Origin: Hoylesella buccalis ATCC 35310
GTDB lineage: Bacteria; Bacteroidota; Bacteroidia; Bacteroidales; Bacteroidaceae
Reading direction: 5' to 3'
NCBI RefSeq assembly: GCF_000177075.1
Contig: NZ_ADEG01000062.1
Location: forward strand, 29,910 to 93,909
DNA length: 64,000 bases
Shown here: piece by piece, positions 1-7,941 of the stretch
Numbering within the stretch: position 1 is the stretch's first letter
How the letters are laid out: each line of letters begins with the position of its first letter
The notes under the pieces: generated by a model
Databases searched by the model: none
Told to the model about the DNA's origin: nothing
The model's input: only the letters and a program-made list of their open reading frames with translations
Translations under genes and position numbers: made by a program

Positions 1-810
1 GATCATCGGCCCCTCTGTCATGAGTTCGGCCCCATTATAGCCCATCTGGAAGCGCATTTGATGGTTGTTGGGATTGCCTTTTCTCAGATTCAAATCAAAG
101 ATTGCCGCAAGTGCATTGCCTTTTGTTGCCTGCCAACCGCCCAACAAAAAATCAGAGTTGGTAACAACATTCATATTAAGGGCAGTTACCTGTCCAGCCG
201 TCATTCCCAGTCCGGCGTTGAAATGGTTAGGATTTGGAATTTCAATCCCATCCAATCGATATTGAACCCCTAATGACGAGTTGCCTCTCACCACAATCTC
301 ATTACGCGAATCATTGATGGGCATCACGCCTGCAAAGCTCCTCACCATCCTGCTTGGATCGCCTAACGAACCCGCATATCGCTCTGTTTCTTCCACACTA
401 AAGCTGCGAGCGCCTGCATAGGCAAGCTGCTGTAGGGGCCGAGCTTTGTTGTAATATCGCTTCACCTCTACGCCCTTGAGATTATAAGTGGCAGACTCCA
501 GTTTGACATCAAGTGACACTTCTTCACCCATAACCAACAACAAGCTGATCTCCTTGTCCTGGTAGCCCACTGAACTGGCCCGCAAAACTTGCCTGCCCAT
601 CGGAACTTGTAGTTCAAAACGACCCGCTTTATCTGTGGTTTGGGTGATTGAAGGCTCCGCGTTTACAATGCTCAAACTAACATCAGCCAACGGATTTCCA
701 TGAACGTCCGTCACCCTACCCAATACCCTTTGCGTTCTGTTTCCTTGTGCCATCATGGCCATGGAAACAACTAACAACAGCATACAAGTGCCAATCCACC
801 TTTTCATCAT
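1..810 (-). CDS. TonB-dependent receptor, N-terminal part (runs off the left edge)
   Basis: Outer-membrane active transporter, incomplete here: 270 codons are visible and the reading frame is still open at base 1. The start is one of two adjacent ATGs (808-810 or 805-807). A hydrophobic signal peptide of about 22 residues ends near 'SMAMMAQG'. It is followed by a carboxypeptidase-regulatory-like beta-sandwich domain (about residues 28-110, with 'VLGRVTDVHGNPLADV' and 'SSVGYQDKEI'), then the start of a plug domain (about 125-250, with 'RSFAGVMPINDSRNEIVVRG' and 'YRLDGIEIPNPNHF'). This architecture is typical of Bacteroidota TonB-linked receptors. The plug is the general receptor type rather than the classic SusC type with its 'EVVVVGYG' segment, so this is probably not the first gene of a SusC/SusD pair. 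The substrate cannot be told from this part. A possible -7 element (TATTTTTG, complement of 837-844) lies upstream. Confidence 0.85.
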   Translation of the reverse strand, partial: MMKRWIGTCMLLLVVSMAMMAQGNRTQRVLGRVTDVHGNPLADVSLSIVNAEPSITQTTDKAGRFELQVPMGRQVLRASSVGYQDKEISLLLVMGEEVSLDVKLESATYNLKGVEVKRYYNKARPLQQLAYAGARSFSVEETERYAGSLGDPSRMVRSFAGVMPINDSRNEIVVRGNSSLGVQYRLDGIEIPNPNHFNAGLGMTAGQVTALNMNVVTNSDFLLGGWQATKGNALAAIFDLNLRKGNPNNHQMRFQMGYNGAELMTEGPMI

Positions 811-930
811 ACAATGGTTATAAGATTTGTTCGCGCCAAAAATAATTATATCATATTACAAACCTGTTAAAATCCCATCAATTACTCATGAACGTTCACT
901 ACTTTCTCATTGAAGTTTTGCTGAATTAAG

Positions 931-966
931 CAAAAAAAAAATCGCGAACAAGGTGCTCGCGATTTT
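931..966 (-). terminator. Intrinsic terminator after the OmpH-like gene
   Basis: A 10-bp perfect stem (938-947 with 957-966, AAAATCGCGA/TCGCGATTTT) with a 9-base loop. On the minus strand it is followed by a run of T's (complement of the A-run 932-940). It lies just beyond the stop of the OmpH-like gene and separates it from the TonB receptor gene. Confidence 0.8.
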
Positions 967-1011
967 ATCATGTACAATGACAATATAGGAAACTGTGCAA
1001 AAGAAACGTTC

Positions 1012-1629
1012 TTATTTCTTTGCGTCAGCTTTTTTCTTTGTGTCGATTGGCTTATAAGCCTTGTTCAAACCAGCAACCACATCCTTGGTGATGTCATAGC
1101 TCTTGTCGGCATACAGCAGATTATCTCCTGCCTTGGAAAGGATAAGACTATACTTCTTATCCTTGTTGTAGCTTGCCAAGAAGTGCTGAATAGAATCGCG
1201 GAGAGCCTTGTTATACTTATCGGTTTCTGTTTGAAACTCATTGCTCAAACGCTGATTGAGCGCCTGAAGATCGGCACTTTGCTTCTGCAATCCAGCTTGA
1301 ATGGATTCTGCCTGGTCACGAGTATATGCGTTTTGTTGAAGCTTCTGCTGGAAGTTAGCAGCTGCTTGCTCCAATTGTTTCTGCTTTCCAGCCAACGTGT
1401 TCTGAATGTTTTGCCCCTTCTTCTGCAAAATCAAACTATAGTCTTTGCAGAACTTATACTGGGTCATGATGCTGTCTACCTCAACATAGGCAATTTTCAT
1501 GTCTGTAGGAACAGCAGCTGTTGTACCTTCTGACTTCTTATCAACCTGAGGTTTTGAATTGTCACATGCCGTGAAAGCCAGTGTTGCGAGTGCTGCAACC
1601 GCTACCGAACGGATAATCTTTTTCTTCAT
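1012..1629 (-). CDS. OmpH/Skp-family periplasmic chaperone-like lipoprotein
   Basis: 205-residue protein of the OmpH (Skp) family, whose members are periplasmic chaperones for outer-membrane proteins. The N-terminus is a lipoprotein signal ('MKKKIIRSVAVAALATLAF' followed by TAC), so the mature protein is probably lipidated at about Cys22. The rest matches the family plan: a short beta strand ('IAYVEVDSIMTQY'), then a long Gln/Lys-rich coiled coil (about residues 70-150, tentacle-like helices), then a return segment ('YSLILSKAGDNLLYADKSYD') ending in a Lys-rich tail. No exact -7 box lies immediately upstream, so it may be cotranscribed with the small membrane protein gene 77 bp upstream. Lipidation and the chaperone role are inferred from family and signal. 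Confidence 0.88.
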   Translation of the reverse strand: MKKKIIRSVAVAALATLAFTACDNSKPQVDKKSEGTTAAVPTDMKIAYVEVDSIMTQYKFCKDYSLILQKKGQNIQNTLAGKQKQLEQAAANFQQKLQQNAYTRDQAESIQAGLQKQSADLQALNQRLSNEFQTETDKYNKALRDSIQHFLASYNKDKKYSLILSKAGDNLLYADKSYDITKDVVAGLNKAYKPIDTKKKADAKK

Positions 1630-1706
1630 TTTATATTTTGATATTTAATTGTTTACATATTATTTTGTTTCATGAGCATGACAGCATGCTGCCCATGACA
1701 TCCATT

Positions 1707-1901
1707 TCAAAACGCCTTATTCTGCTTTCTTGCCTCTTTGTCTTGATCTACCACACAATGAATGCCACGTTCTTTCATAGCGTCACTGTCATGTATGTGC
1801 ATGGAATCGAACTTTCCATTCTTCTGAAAAATCAATTTCACAGCCATCAATGCAATACATATTGCAATTATTAACATGCTAAGAAGTAATGTTTTCAACA
1901 T
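1707..1901 (-). CDS. Small single-pass membrane protein, conserved in Bacteroidales
   Basis: 64-residue protein with one N-terminal hydrophobic helix (about residues 2-22), a basic stretch ('KLIFQKNGKF'), and a conserved-looking soluble tail ('MHIHDSDAMKERGIHCVVDQ'). I recognise the layout from small Bacteroidales proteins annotated only as membrane or secreted proteins; no function is known to me. It has its own well-formed promoter and lies upstream of the OmpH-like gene in the same direction. The single Cys and paired His residues in the tail could bind a metal or form a disulfide, but that is speculation. Confidence 0.7.
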   Translation of the reverse strand: MLKTLLLSMLIIAICIALMAVKLIFQKNGKFDSMHIHDSDAMKERGIHCVVDQDKEARKQNKAF

Positions 1902-1943
1902 TTCTTATTATATTTGCAGTGTCACTTTGTCATTTCAATTTGG

Positions 1944-1975
1944 CAAAGGTAGTGCAAATAGAGCAATATACAAAA
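1944..1975 (-). promoter_or_regulatory. Sigma-ABfr-type promoter for the small membrane protein gene
   Basis: Reading the minus strand, TTTTG (complement of 1971-1975) is followed after 19 bp by TACCTTTG (complement of 1944-1951), an exact match to the Bacteroidota TTTG-N19/21-TAnnTTTG form. The start site would fall near 1937, about 36 nt upstream of the ATG at 1901. It lies in the intergenic space shared with the divergent pepD gene. Confidence 0.7.
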
Positions 1976-1994
1976 TAAAATAAGAAAAAATAGT

Positions 1995-3455
1995 ATGGAA
2001 AAGAAAGACTTACAACCAGCTAGCGTCTTCAAGCAGTTCGCCAAAATTAACGAGATACCACGCCCTTCCAAGCGTGAGGAAAAGATGATAGAATACCTCA
2101 AAGAGTTTGGCAAGAGTCATCAACTGGAAACGTCAGTAGATGAAACAGGCAACGTGATTATCCGCAAACCAGCCACCAAAGGCTACGAGGATCGTGCTAC
2201 GGTGATACTCCAGAGCCACATGGACATGGTGTGTGACAAACTTGTGGACGTTGAGTTCGATTTCGATAAGGATGCCATCCAGACCTACATTGATGGCGAA
2301 TGGCTTACTGCCAAGGGCACAACGCTCGGGGCAGACGATGGCATCGGTGTGGCTATGGAGTTGGCTGTGCTCGAAAGTGACGACATCGAACACGGCCCGA
2401 TAGAATGTGTTTTCACCGTTGACGAAGAGACACAGCTAACGGGTGCGTTGGGAATGAAAGCTGGATTCATGACGGGTGATTATCTCATCAACTTAGATTC
2501 TGAAGACGAAGGCAAAATATATGTAAGCTGTGCGGGTGGCCGTAGCACCATTGCCACCTTCGACTACAAGGAAGAAGAGGCTCCAAAGGACCACTTCTTC
2601 ATGCAAATCTCGCTGAAAGGTTTGGTGGGAGGCCACTCTGGTGACGACATCAATAAGAAGCGTGCCAATGCCATCAAGGTTTTAACGAGATTTCTTTTCA
2701 ACGAACAAGAGAAGTTTGATTTGCGCTTAGCAAGTTTTAATAGTGGCAAATTGCACAACGCCATCCCGCGTGATGGAAAGGTTGTGTTCGCCGTTCCCAA
2801 TGATGCGAAAGAGCAAGTGCGTGCCGATTGGAATGTTTTCCAGCATGACGTGATGCAAGAGTTTCATGTTACAGATACCGACATGGTGTTCAACATGGAA
2901 AGTACCGAGCCCCAACAGGTGCTTCCAAAGGATGTAAGCAGCAAACTGATACTGGCTCTGCAAGCCGTTGACAATGGCATCTTTGCCATGTGCCAAGATG
3001 AATTATTGGCCAATATGGTTGAAACATCAAGCAACGTGGCAGCGGTGAAGACCATGGATGGCAAGATTGAAATTTTGTCGTCGCAACGCAGCAACGTGAT
3101 GAGCAATTTAGACAACATGTGTAACACCGTGAAGGCTGCTTACCAATTGGCAGGCGCTAAGGTTGAACAAACCGATGGTTATCCGGCTTGGAACATGAAC
3201 CCAGACAGCAAATTAGTGAAGCTGACGGTCGATGCTTACAAGAAATTGTTCAACAAAGAGCCAGAAGTATTGGGCATTCATGCTGGTCTTGAGTGCGGTT
3301 TGTTCTCCGAACGTTATCCCCATATCGACATGGTTAGCTTCGGACCCACACTTCGTTTCGTTCATACACCCGATGAACGTTTGCACATCCCTACCGTACA
3401 AATGGTTTGGGATCACCTTCTTGAGATATTGAAGAACATCCCTGTGCGCAAATAG
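1995..3455 (+). CDS. pepD: Xaa-His dipeptidase (M20C family aminoacyl-histidine dipeptidase)
   Basis: 486-residue cytosolic zinc dipeptidase with broad specificity for Xaa-His and other dipeptides. M20 motifs are visible: 'SHMDMVCDK' near residue 74 (metal-binding His and Asp), 'GTTLGADDGIG' near 110 (bridging Asp), 'DEETQLTGALGM' near 143 (catalytic Glu-Glu), 'LINLDSEDEG' near 170, and 'GLECGLFSERYPHIDMVSFG' near 432. The lid/dimerisation domain lies between ('GGHSGDDINKKRANAIKVL'). Length agrees with the family (about 485). It is monocistronic: the neighbour upstream is divergent and the neighbour downstream is convergent, and a terminator hairpin follows the stop. Confidence 0.95.
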   Translation: MEKKDLQPASVFKQFAKINEIPRPSKREEKMIEYLKEFGKSHQLETSVDETGNVIIRKPATKGYEDRATVILQSHMDMVCDKLVDVEFDFDKDAIQTYIDGEWLTAKGTTLGADDGIGVAMELAVLESDDIEHGPIECVFTVDEETQLTGALGMKAGFMTGDYLINLDSEDEGKIYVSCAGGRSTIATFDYKEEEAPKDHFFMQISLKGLVGGHSGDDINKKRANAIKVLTRFLFNEQEKFDLRLASFNSGKLHNAIPRDGKVVFAVPNDAKEQVRADWNVFQHDVMQEFHVTDTDMVFNMESTEPQQVLPKDVSSKLILALQAVDNGIFAMCQDELLANMVETSSNVAAVKTMDGKIEILSSQRSNVMSNLDNMCNTVKAAYQLAGAKVEQTDGYPAWNMNPDSKLVKLTVDAYKKLFNKEPEVLGIHAGLECGLFSERYPHIDMVSFGPTLRFVHTPDERLHIPTVQMVWDHLLEILKNIPVRK

Positions 3456-3470
3456 TGCGAGCAAATAGCG

Positions 3471-3513
3471 AAAATGGATTCATGGTTTCAACCGACACCG
3501 TGAATCCATTTTT
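3471..3513 (+). terminator. Intrinsic terminator after pepD
   Basis: AAAATGGATTCA (3471-3482) can pair with TGAATCCATTTT (3501-3512), with an 18-base loop followed by further T's. It sits between the converging pepD and helicase genes. Confidence 0.65.
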
Positions 3514-3582
3514 CATGCTCTTTTCGCAAGTCTTTACCAAGAAGTTAAAGACATTAAACTGAGCTTGCAACCCCCTTTACCC

Positions 3583-6297
3583 TCATTCTTCGAAGAATTT
3601 CAAAATTGGCGTCATGAAGGGAGTGATGTCGCGCGGGTGAGAACGATTGTAATAGTCTATCCTTGTGGTCGACCAAGCCACATAAAGACGTTTCTTGGCC
3701 CGCGTCATGGCTACATAAAATTTACGCTTGTCTTCGGCCAACAGCCGTTCGTTGTTTTGATTGTAGAAGTTGGGATAGCGCCCGTCAACGGCATCAAAAA
3801 TGATGACATTGTCAAACTCCAGTCCTTTCGCCTTGTGAACGGTTGTCACGAAGATACGCTCTTGCAGCGTTTGACTATTGCACAAGTCGGCCTCTTTCAG
3901 CGTGTTTATTTCCGTAACGTAGGCCCACAGCTGCTCCACCAACGATGGTGCCACTGCTTGGTCAATGATATCATCCGTGAGAAACTGCGTGACATAATGC
4001 AACTTATCTTGCGGTTCCAACAATTTTTCACTACAAAGAAACGCATAGAAGCGTTGCATTTCCCGCACCAATACAGGCTCATCGCCAGGTTTTTCTCGCT
4101 GATACAGCCGCTGTTTGGCCGCATTGTATATGTCTGAATAGTTTTTTCGCAACACCTCTGCCCGCTTCTTGAACCGCGGATGGCGTATCCATTCCAACTG
4201 AGAAGGCACCATGAGCTTGGCTTTTCCATAGCAATGGCGCACCACATTGCACGTTGCGTCAACGTCGGCATCGGCCAAATGGGCGTTTTCTCCTTCCAAA
4301 TGCAACACCGAGAGCAAATGCTTGAGTTTGTACTCACGCAGGTTTGGCTCCAACAACCGAACGAGTTTGAGCGAATCCAGATAGCGCGGACACTGCTCTT
4401 TCAACGATATGGCGGGCAAATAGCGTTGCAGATTGAAATCCAGAATATGATAATCGTAGTCGGCATTGTGTCCCAACAGCATGCTGTCGCCCACATAATC
4501 CATGAACATCTGCAATCCTTCAGCATGACTATGCAGCACATGTCGCTGCATTTCAGCAATCAATGGATTTTCAATCTCTCCCAGTTGTTGCGGAATGTCA
4601 CGGTCGGTTTCCATAAAAACTACAAACGACGAGCCGGGAACCACTTTCCCTTGCCGCATCCTGACAGCTGCAATCTGCACGATGTCGTCCTCAAAAACGT
4701 TCAGTCCGGTGGTCTCTGTGTCGAACACCACAATATCCTGCTGCTCATAACACTTTACAAATTCCTGCACATAACTGCTCTCTGGGTACGTCAGAAGGTC
4801 GGTTGGCAGCATCGCCCTGTCCAACAATCCCCGCACAAAGCCACGCGCTGCCGCATTGCTCTCAAAGACATGCAGCCCCATGAACAATCGTGACCACCCG
4901 ATGAAGTTGTGCTCGTTGGCCAAAACATTCAGGTGAGCCAGCAGCAACTTTACGCCCTGTGAGGCGAACAAATCATCTCCTGACACCTTAAAATGCGATA
5001 ATGACAAATCGTTCAACGCCCTACTCATCATTTCGGCATCGGCATTGGCACTCACGATGACCGCCGTTGTCTCCTTCGCATCCGCCGCTTGCAACCGAAA
5101 TACCACATCGGCGACGTCACGATATTCCGAGTCAATGGTCACACTATCCATCACTTGCAACTCATCTCCCTTGCGTTGGGGAAGATAATTGGTCGTTGGC
5201 AGCACGTTTTTGTCTATTCCCAGCTGCTGTTCGGCATAAACATTGAACACGTCAAGCAAGTATTGTGGGGAACGATGGTTGACAAATAGCCGGTGAACAT
5301 GCCCCTCACAACGCTCCCTCAGGGCGTCCAGCGTGCTCATCTTGGCACCCATGAACGAAAAGATGGCCTGCTGCTCGTCACCCAGATACATCACGGTGTG
5401 GAAGTCGCTACTTGTAAATCCGTCGACAAGTGCCAGCTGCAACGGGTTGAGGTCTTGCACCTCATCAACCTGTATCCAGTCATACCGCTTCAGCTCATGC
5501 TTGTCGTCGGCCCGCAGCGCATCGTAAGTAAGCATCAACAAGTCCTCAAAATCCAGCAACTTGTTCTCTTTTTTGTATGCCATGTAATGCCGCGCCTGCT
5601 CCATTTTTTTCAGTAAGGCGCCAATGTCACGCTGACTTCCCAAGTCGTATGCCTCGGTTTGGATGAGATCCTCATACACATCCGAATGCGTGAACACATC
5701 GAGCATCGTCTCAGGCGTCATCTCCATTTGTTGCACTTGGCACAGGGTGCGCAACGCCGTCACGTCCCTTGCCGTCACACATTCAGGGTGTAGACGCAGT
5801 TTTTTGGGATGTTCATGCACCAGTTGATGGATGAATCCCGCAAAATGAAAAACCTCTATATATTCACTCTTCGCTCGATAATTCGCCTGCACCGCATATT
5901 CATCCTCATCCCGATAGCGAGCCAGGATGCTGAAAGCATCTTCATCGTCAATAACCGAACTCTCGGCAGGCACCAAACTGTTATCGAACAAGAATTTGGA
6001 ACAAAACCGATGCACGTTTCCCACATACACCTCGTTCACGCCTTCATCCGCGATATGCGCCTCAATACGTTCTTTCATGCCACGGGCAGCGCGGTTTGTA
6101 AACGTCAAACACAGCATCTTATCGAATGGCATTCCTTGTTCGTGTGCCCTACGAATGCGCTCGGTAAGAATTTGGGTCTTGCCACATCCCGGCGGAGCCA
6201 GCACCAGATGGTACCCACCCTCAGCCTGTATCACCGCCTGTTGAAATCGGTCGGGCGTAAAAGTTGTCTGAATCTTATTCGTGTTCATGGTCTGCAT
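3583..6297 (-). CDS. UvrD-family superfamily 1 helicase with an internal DnaQ-like 3'-5' exonuclease domain
   Basis: 904-residue protein. The N-terminal half is a UvrD/Rep helicase core: Walker A 'APPGCGKT' (about 34-41), motif II 'VDEVQDLNPLQ' (about 275), motif III 'GDEQQAIFSFMGA' (about 315). A complete DEDDh exonuclease is inserted at about residues 518-690: 'VVFDTETTGLN' (Exo I), 'LGHNADYDYHILDF' (Exo II), 'HLADADVDATCNVV' (Exo III). The helicase then resumes with motif V 'TTVHKAKGLEFDNV' (about 818) and motif VI 'KFYVAMTRAKKRLYVAW' (about 862). The combination suggests processing of DNA ends or stalled replication intermediates, with unwinding and 3' trimming in one chain. I recognise such proteins from Bacteroidota under generic helicase names but know no assigned role. 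ATG at 6297 or 6288 are both possible; a -7 element (complement of 6316-6323) lies just upstream. Convergent with pepD. Confidence 0.88.
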   Translation of the reverse strand: MQTMNTNKIQTTFTPDRFQQAVIQAEGGYHLVLAPPGCGKTQILTERIRRAHEQGMPFDKMLCLTFTNRAARGMKERIEAHIADEGVNEVYVGNVHRFCSKFLFDNSLVPAESSVIDDEDAFSILARYRDEDEYAVQANYRAKSEYIEVFHFAGFIHQLVHEHPKKLRLHPECVTARDVTALRTLCQVQQMEMTPETMLDVFTHSDVYEDLIQTEAYDLGSQRDIGALLKKMEQARHYMAYKKENKLLDFEDLLMLTYDALRADDKHELKRYDWIQVDEVQDLNPLQLALVDGFTSSDFHTVMYLGDEQQAIFSFMGAKMSTLDALRERCEGHVHRLFVNHRSPQYLLDVFNVYAEQQLGIDKNVLPTTNYLPQRKGDELQVMDSVTIDSEYRDVADVVFRLQAADAKETTAVIVSANADAEMMSRALNDLSLSHFKVSGDDLFASQGVKLLLAHLNVLANEHNFIGWSRLFMGLHVFESNAAARGFVRGLLDRAMLPTDLLTYPESSYVQEFVKCYEQQDIVVFDTETTGLNVFEDDIVQIAAVRMRQGKVVPGSSFVVFMETDRDIPQQLGEIENPLIAEMQRHVLHSHAEGLQMFMDYVGDSMLLGHNADYDYHILDFNLQRYLPAISLKEQCPRYLDSLKLVRLLEPNLREYKLKHLLSVLHLEGENAHLADADVDATCNVVRHCYGKAKLMVPSQLEWIRHPRFKKRAEVLRKNYSDIYNAAKQRLYQREKPGDEPVLVREMQRFYAFLCSEKLLEPQDKLHYVTQFLTDDIIDQAVAPSLVEQLWAYVTEINTLKEADLCNSQTLQERIFVTTVHKAKGLEFDNVIIFDAVDGRYPNFYNQNNERLLAEDKRKFYVAMTRAKKRLYVAWSTTRIDYYNRSHPRDITPFMTPILKFFEE

Positions 6298-6315
6298 CGT
6301 TATCGTTTAATCCTA

Positions 6316-6323
6316 CAAATATA
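6316..6323 (-). promoter_or_regulatory. -7 element for the helicase gene
   Basis: TATATTTG on the minus strand, an exact TAnnTTTG, 18 bp upstream of the ATG at 6297. No clear -33 TTTG at the usual spacing. Confidence 0.45.
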
Positions 6324-6364
6324 TCATTTTTATTTGAGCTACCCGGCATTCTCCAAAAAAATAC

Positions 6365-6372
6365 TATATTTG
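6365..6372 (+). promoter_or_regulatory. -7 element for the DMT exporter gene
   Basis: TATATTTG, exact TAnnTTTG, 56 bp before the ATG at 6429. The corresponding -33 is not clear. Together with the minus-strand element at 6316-6323 it makes a compact divergent promoter region. Confidence 0.45.
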
Positions 6373-6428
6373 CAGTTGATTTGTAGACGATGAATGACCA
6401 TCTACTCGCAACGCAAACCCAATTAAAC

Positions 6429-7328
6429 ATGATGAAAAATAAAAACAAAATACAGGCACACAGTGCCGTGATACTGGCCAACGTAATCTTTGGTTTAGGT
6501 GTACCCGTTACCAAACTCTTGCTCGACGAATGGGTGTCGCCCATGGGATACATGTTCACTCGATGCCTGGGTGCTGCGGTGATATTCTGGTTGATTAGTC
6601 TGTTCATGCCCAAAGAGCCTGTTGAGCGCAAAGACCTGTTCATCATCATGTTGGGTGGTTTGCTTGGATTTGTGGTTTCACAAACGCTCACCGCCTGGGC
6701 TTTGGTATACACCACGCCGGTTTACTTCTCACTGATTGCCACACTGACACCCGTTGCCACCATGCTGATGGCGGCAGCTTTTTTGAAAGAGACGCTCAAT
6801 GGAAAGAAGACGATAGGCGTTCTCATCGGTATTGCCGGCGCGCTCTTGATGGTCTTCATGGGCTGGCAGAGCGGCTCAGGAACCAACGACGTGCTGGGCA
6901 TCTTCCTCACCATTCTGAGTCTGCTCACCTGGGTCATCTATCTGTTGATTACTCGAAACGTTTCTCAGAAATACTCGGCCGTGACCCAGATGAAGTGGAT
7001 TTTCCTCATTTCTACCATCGCCGTGCTGCCTTTCGCCGCCCCCGAATGGGGTCAGCAGAAACTTTTCTCTGCCGCATGGGCCTGGACAGGCGTAGCCGAA
7101 ATGGCCTTCATCGTGCTGTTCGCTACCGTGATGGGCTACTTTGCCATACCGTTCGCCATGCGCTACCTGCCCGCTACCACCGTAAGCATTTACACCAATC
7201 TGCAACCTGTGGTTGCTTCGTTGGTAGCCATCTACATCGGACAGGACGTGCTGACCTGGGACAAACCGGTGGCCGGCATTCTCGTTTTGCTGAGTGCCTA
7301 CATCATCACCAGAAAAAACGTGGAATAA
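6429..7328 (+). CDS. EamA-type drug/metabolite (DMT) transporter
   Basis: About 299-residue inner-membrane protein with ten predicted hydrophobic helices arranged as two EamA repeats, the plan of the drug/metabolite transporter superfamily (metabolite export). First repeat: 'VILANVIFGLGVPVTKLLL' to 'MAAAFLKETLNGKKTIGVLI'. Second repeat: 'FLTILSLLTWVIYLLITRN' to 'VVASLVAIYIGQDVLTWDKP'. The glycine-rich and proline kinks in helix four of each repeat are visible. I chose the ATG at 6429 (or 6432) because it precedes the basic 'MMKNKNKIQ' leader; an in-frame ATG at 6390 would add 13 polar residues and would lie only about 10 nt from the likely transcription start. Substrate unknown. The HExxH membrane protein gene follows after 40 bp and may be cotranscribed. 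Confidence 0.88.
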   Translation: MMKNKNKIQAHSAVILANVIFGLGVPVTKLLLDEWVSPMGYMFTRCLGAAVIFWLISLFMPKEPVERKDLFIIMLGGLLGFVVSQTLTAWALVYTTPVYFSLIATLTPVATMLMAAAFLKETLNGKKTIGVLIGIAGALLMVFMGWQSGSGTNDVLGIFLTILSLLTWVIYLLITRNVSQKYSAVTQMKWIFLISTIAVLPFAAPEWGQQKLFSAAWAWTGVAEMAFIVLFATVMGYFAIPFAMRYLPATTVSIYTNLQPVVASLVAIYIGQDVLTWDKPVAGILVLLSAYIITRKNVE

Positions 7329-7368
7329 TAAAACACGGAACCACACAAAAATCGTTCACATCACACCC

Positions 7369-7728
7369 ATGCTCATCGTTCACAACCGACTGATACCCTT
7401 CAAAAATTATGATGCCATCAACATTCTGGGAATGTTGTTTTGCCGCAAAGGAACGACCATCACGGCCGACCTTATTCAGCATGAGCGCATCCATACCCGG
7501 CAGATGATTGAACTGGGATTTGTATTCTTCTATCTCTTCTACGTCATCGAGTGGCTCATTCGCCTGCCAATGAGCGGGCGCGCCTACCTCAACATTTCGT
7601 TCGAGCGCGAGGCGTACAGGCACATGGACGACCCCAACTATTTGCTCAACCGACGGCCATACGCTTGGACGCGCTATCTGAAAAACCCGAGTAAATCTCG
7701 CACGAAATCCCCCAAAAAATCGAATTAA
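7369..7728 (+). CDS. Small membrane-associated protein with an HExxH motif
   Basis: 119-residue protein of unknown function. An N-terminal segment ('MLIVHNRLIPFKNYDAINIL') leads to 'ADLIQHERIHTRQMIELG', which contains the metal-binding pattern HExxH (H-E-R-I-H, about residues 43-47) directly before one hydrophobic helix ('FVFFYLFYVIEWLIRL', about 55-70). A second cluster 'ISFEREAYRHMDDPNYL' follows, where 'EREA' could supply a third ligand as in M48/M56-like membrane peptidases. The C-terminal tail is Lys/Arg/Ser-rich. I chose ATG 7369; a start at 7294 would overlap the transporter gene and add a low-complexity polar leader. I recognise it as a short conserved Bacteroidales protein. Peptidase activity is an inference from the motif alone. 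Confidence 0.65.
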   Translation: MLIVHNRLIPFKNYDAINILGMLFCRKGTTITADLIQHERIHTRQMIELGFVFFYLFYVIEWLIRLPMSGRAYLNISFEREAYRHMDDPNYLLNRRPYAWTRYLKNPSKSRTKSPKKSN

Positions 7729-7786
7729 AAACGAAGGTCATAGCCTCCATGGATGGCACCCCACAAAGGCCGCCAACCAAGGGCGT

Positions 7787-7860
7787 TGACTTTGGGCACC
7801 AATGTCATACACTTTGGACCCCAAAGTCATAGACATTAACCTTCAAAGTCAATGCTTTTA
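7787..7860. repeat. Triple 22-bp near-palindromic tandem repeat, locus 1
   Basis: Three 22-bp units (7787-7808, 7809-7830, 7831-7852) followed by a truncated fourth beginning TGCTTTTA (7853-7860). The units are imperfect inverted repeats of the form TGACTTTGG...CCAAAGTCA; the second contains ACTTTGGACCCCAAAGT. It lies between the convergent HExxH and ATP-grasp genes. The same arrangement recurs near 39.1 and 44.3 kb. Confidence 0.8.
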
Positions 7861-7941
7861 GTTTCACAAGGGAAAAAAGAAGAGAAATGAGGACATGCTT
7901 TACTTCAACAGAAGTAAATAACGAGCTTTGTATCAATTGGT

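Noticed and set aside
970..1533. Long plus-strand reading frame opposite the OmpH-like gene
   Set aside because: It is a mirror of a well-supported gene; the Leu/Cys-rich translation is the usual antisense product of a Gln/Lys-rich coiled coil.
3565..4137. Plus-strand frames across the helicase gene (also around 4180-4893 and 5809-6393)
   Set aside because: Antisense to a gene with complete helicase and exonuclease motifs; no recognisable domain or promoter.
7787..7860. CRISPR array
   Set aside because: The 22-bp units are directly contiguous with no spacers, and no cas genes occur in the window.
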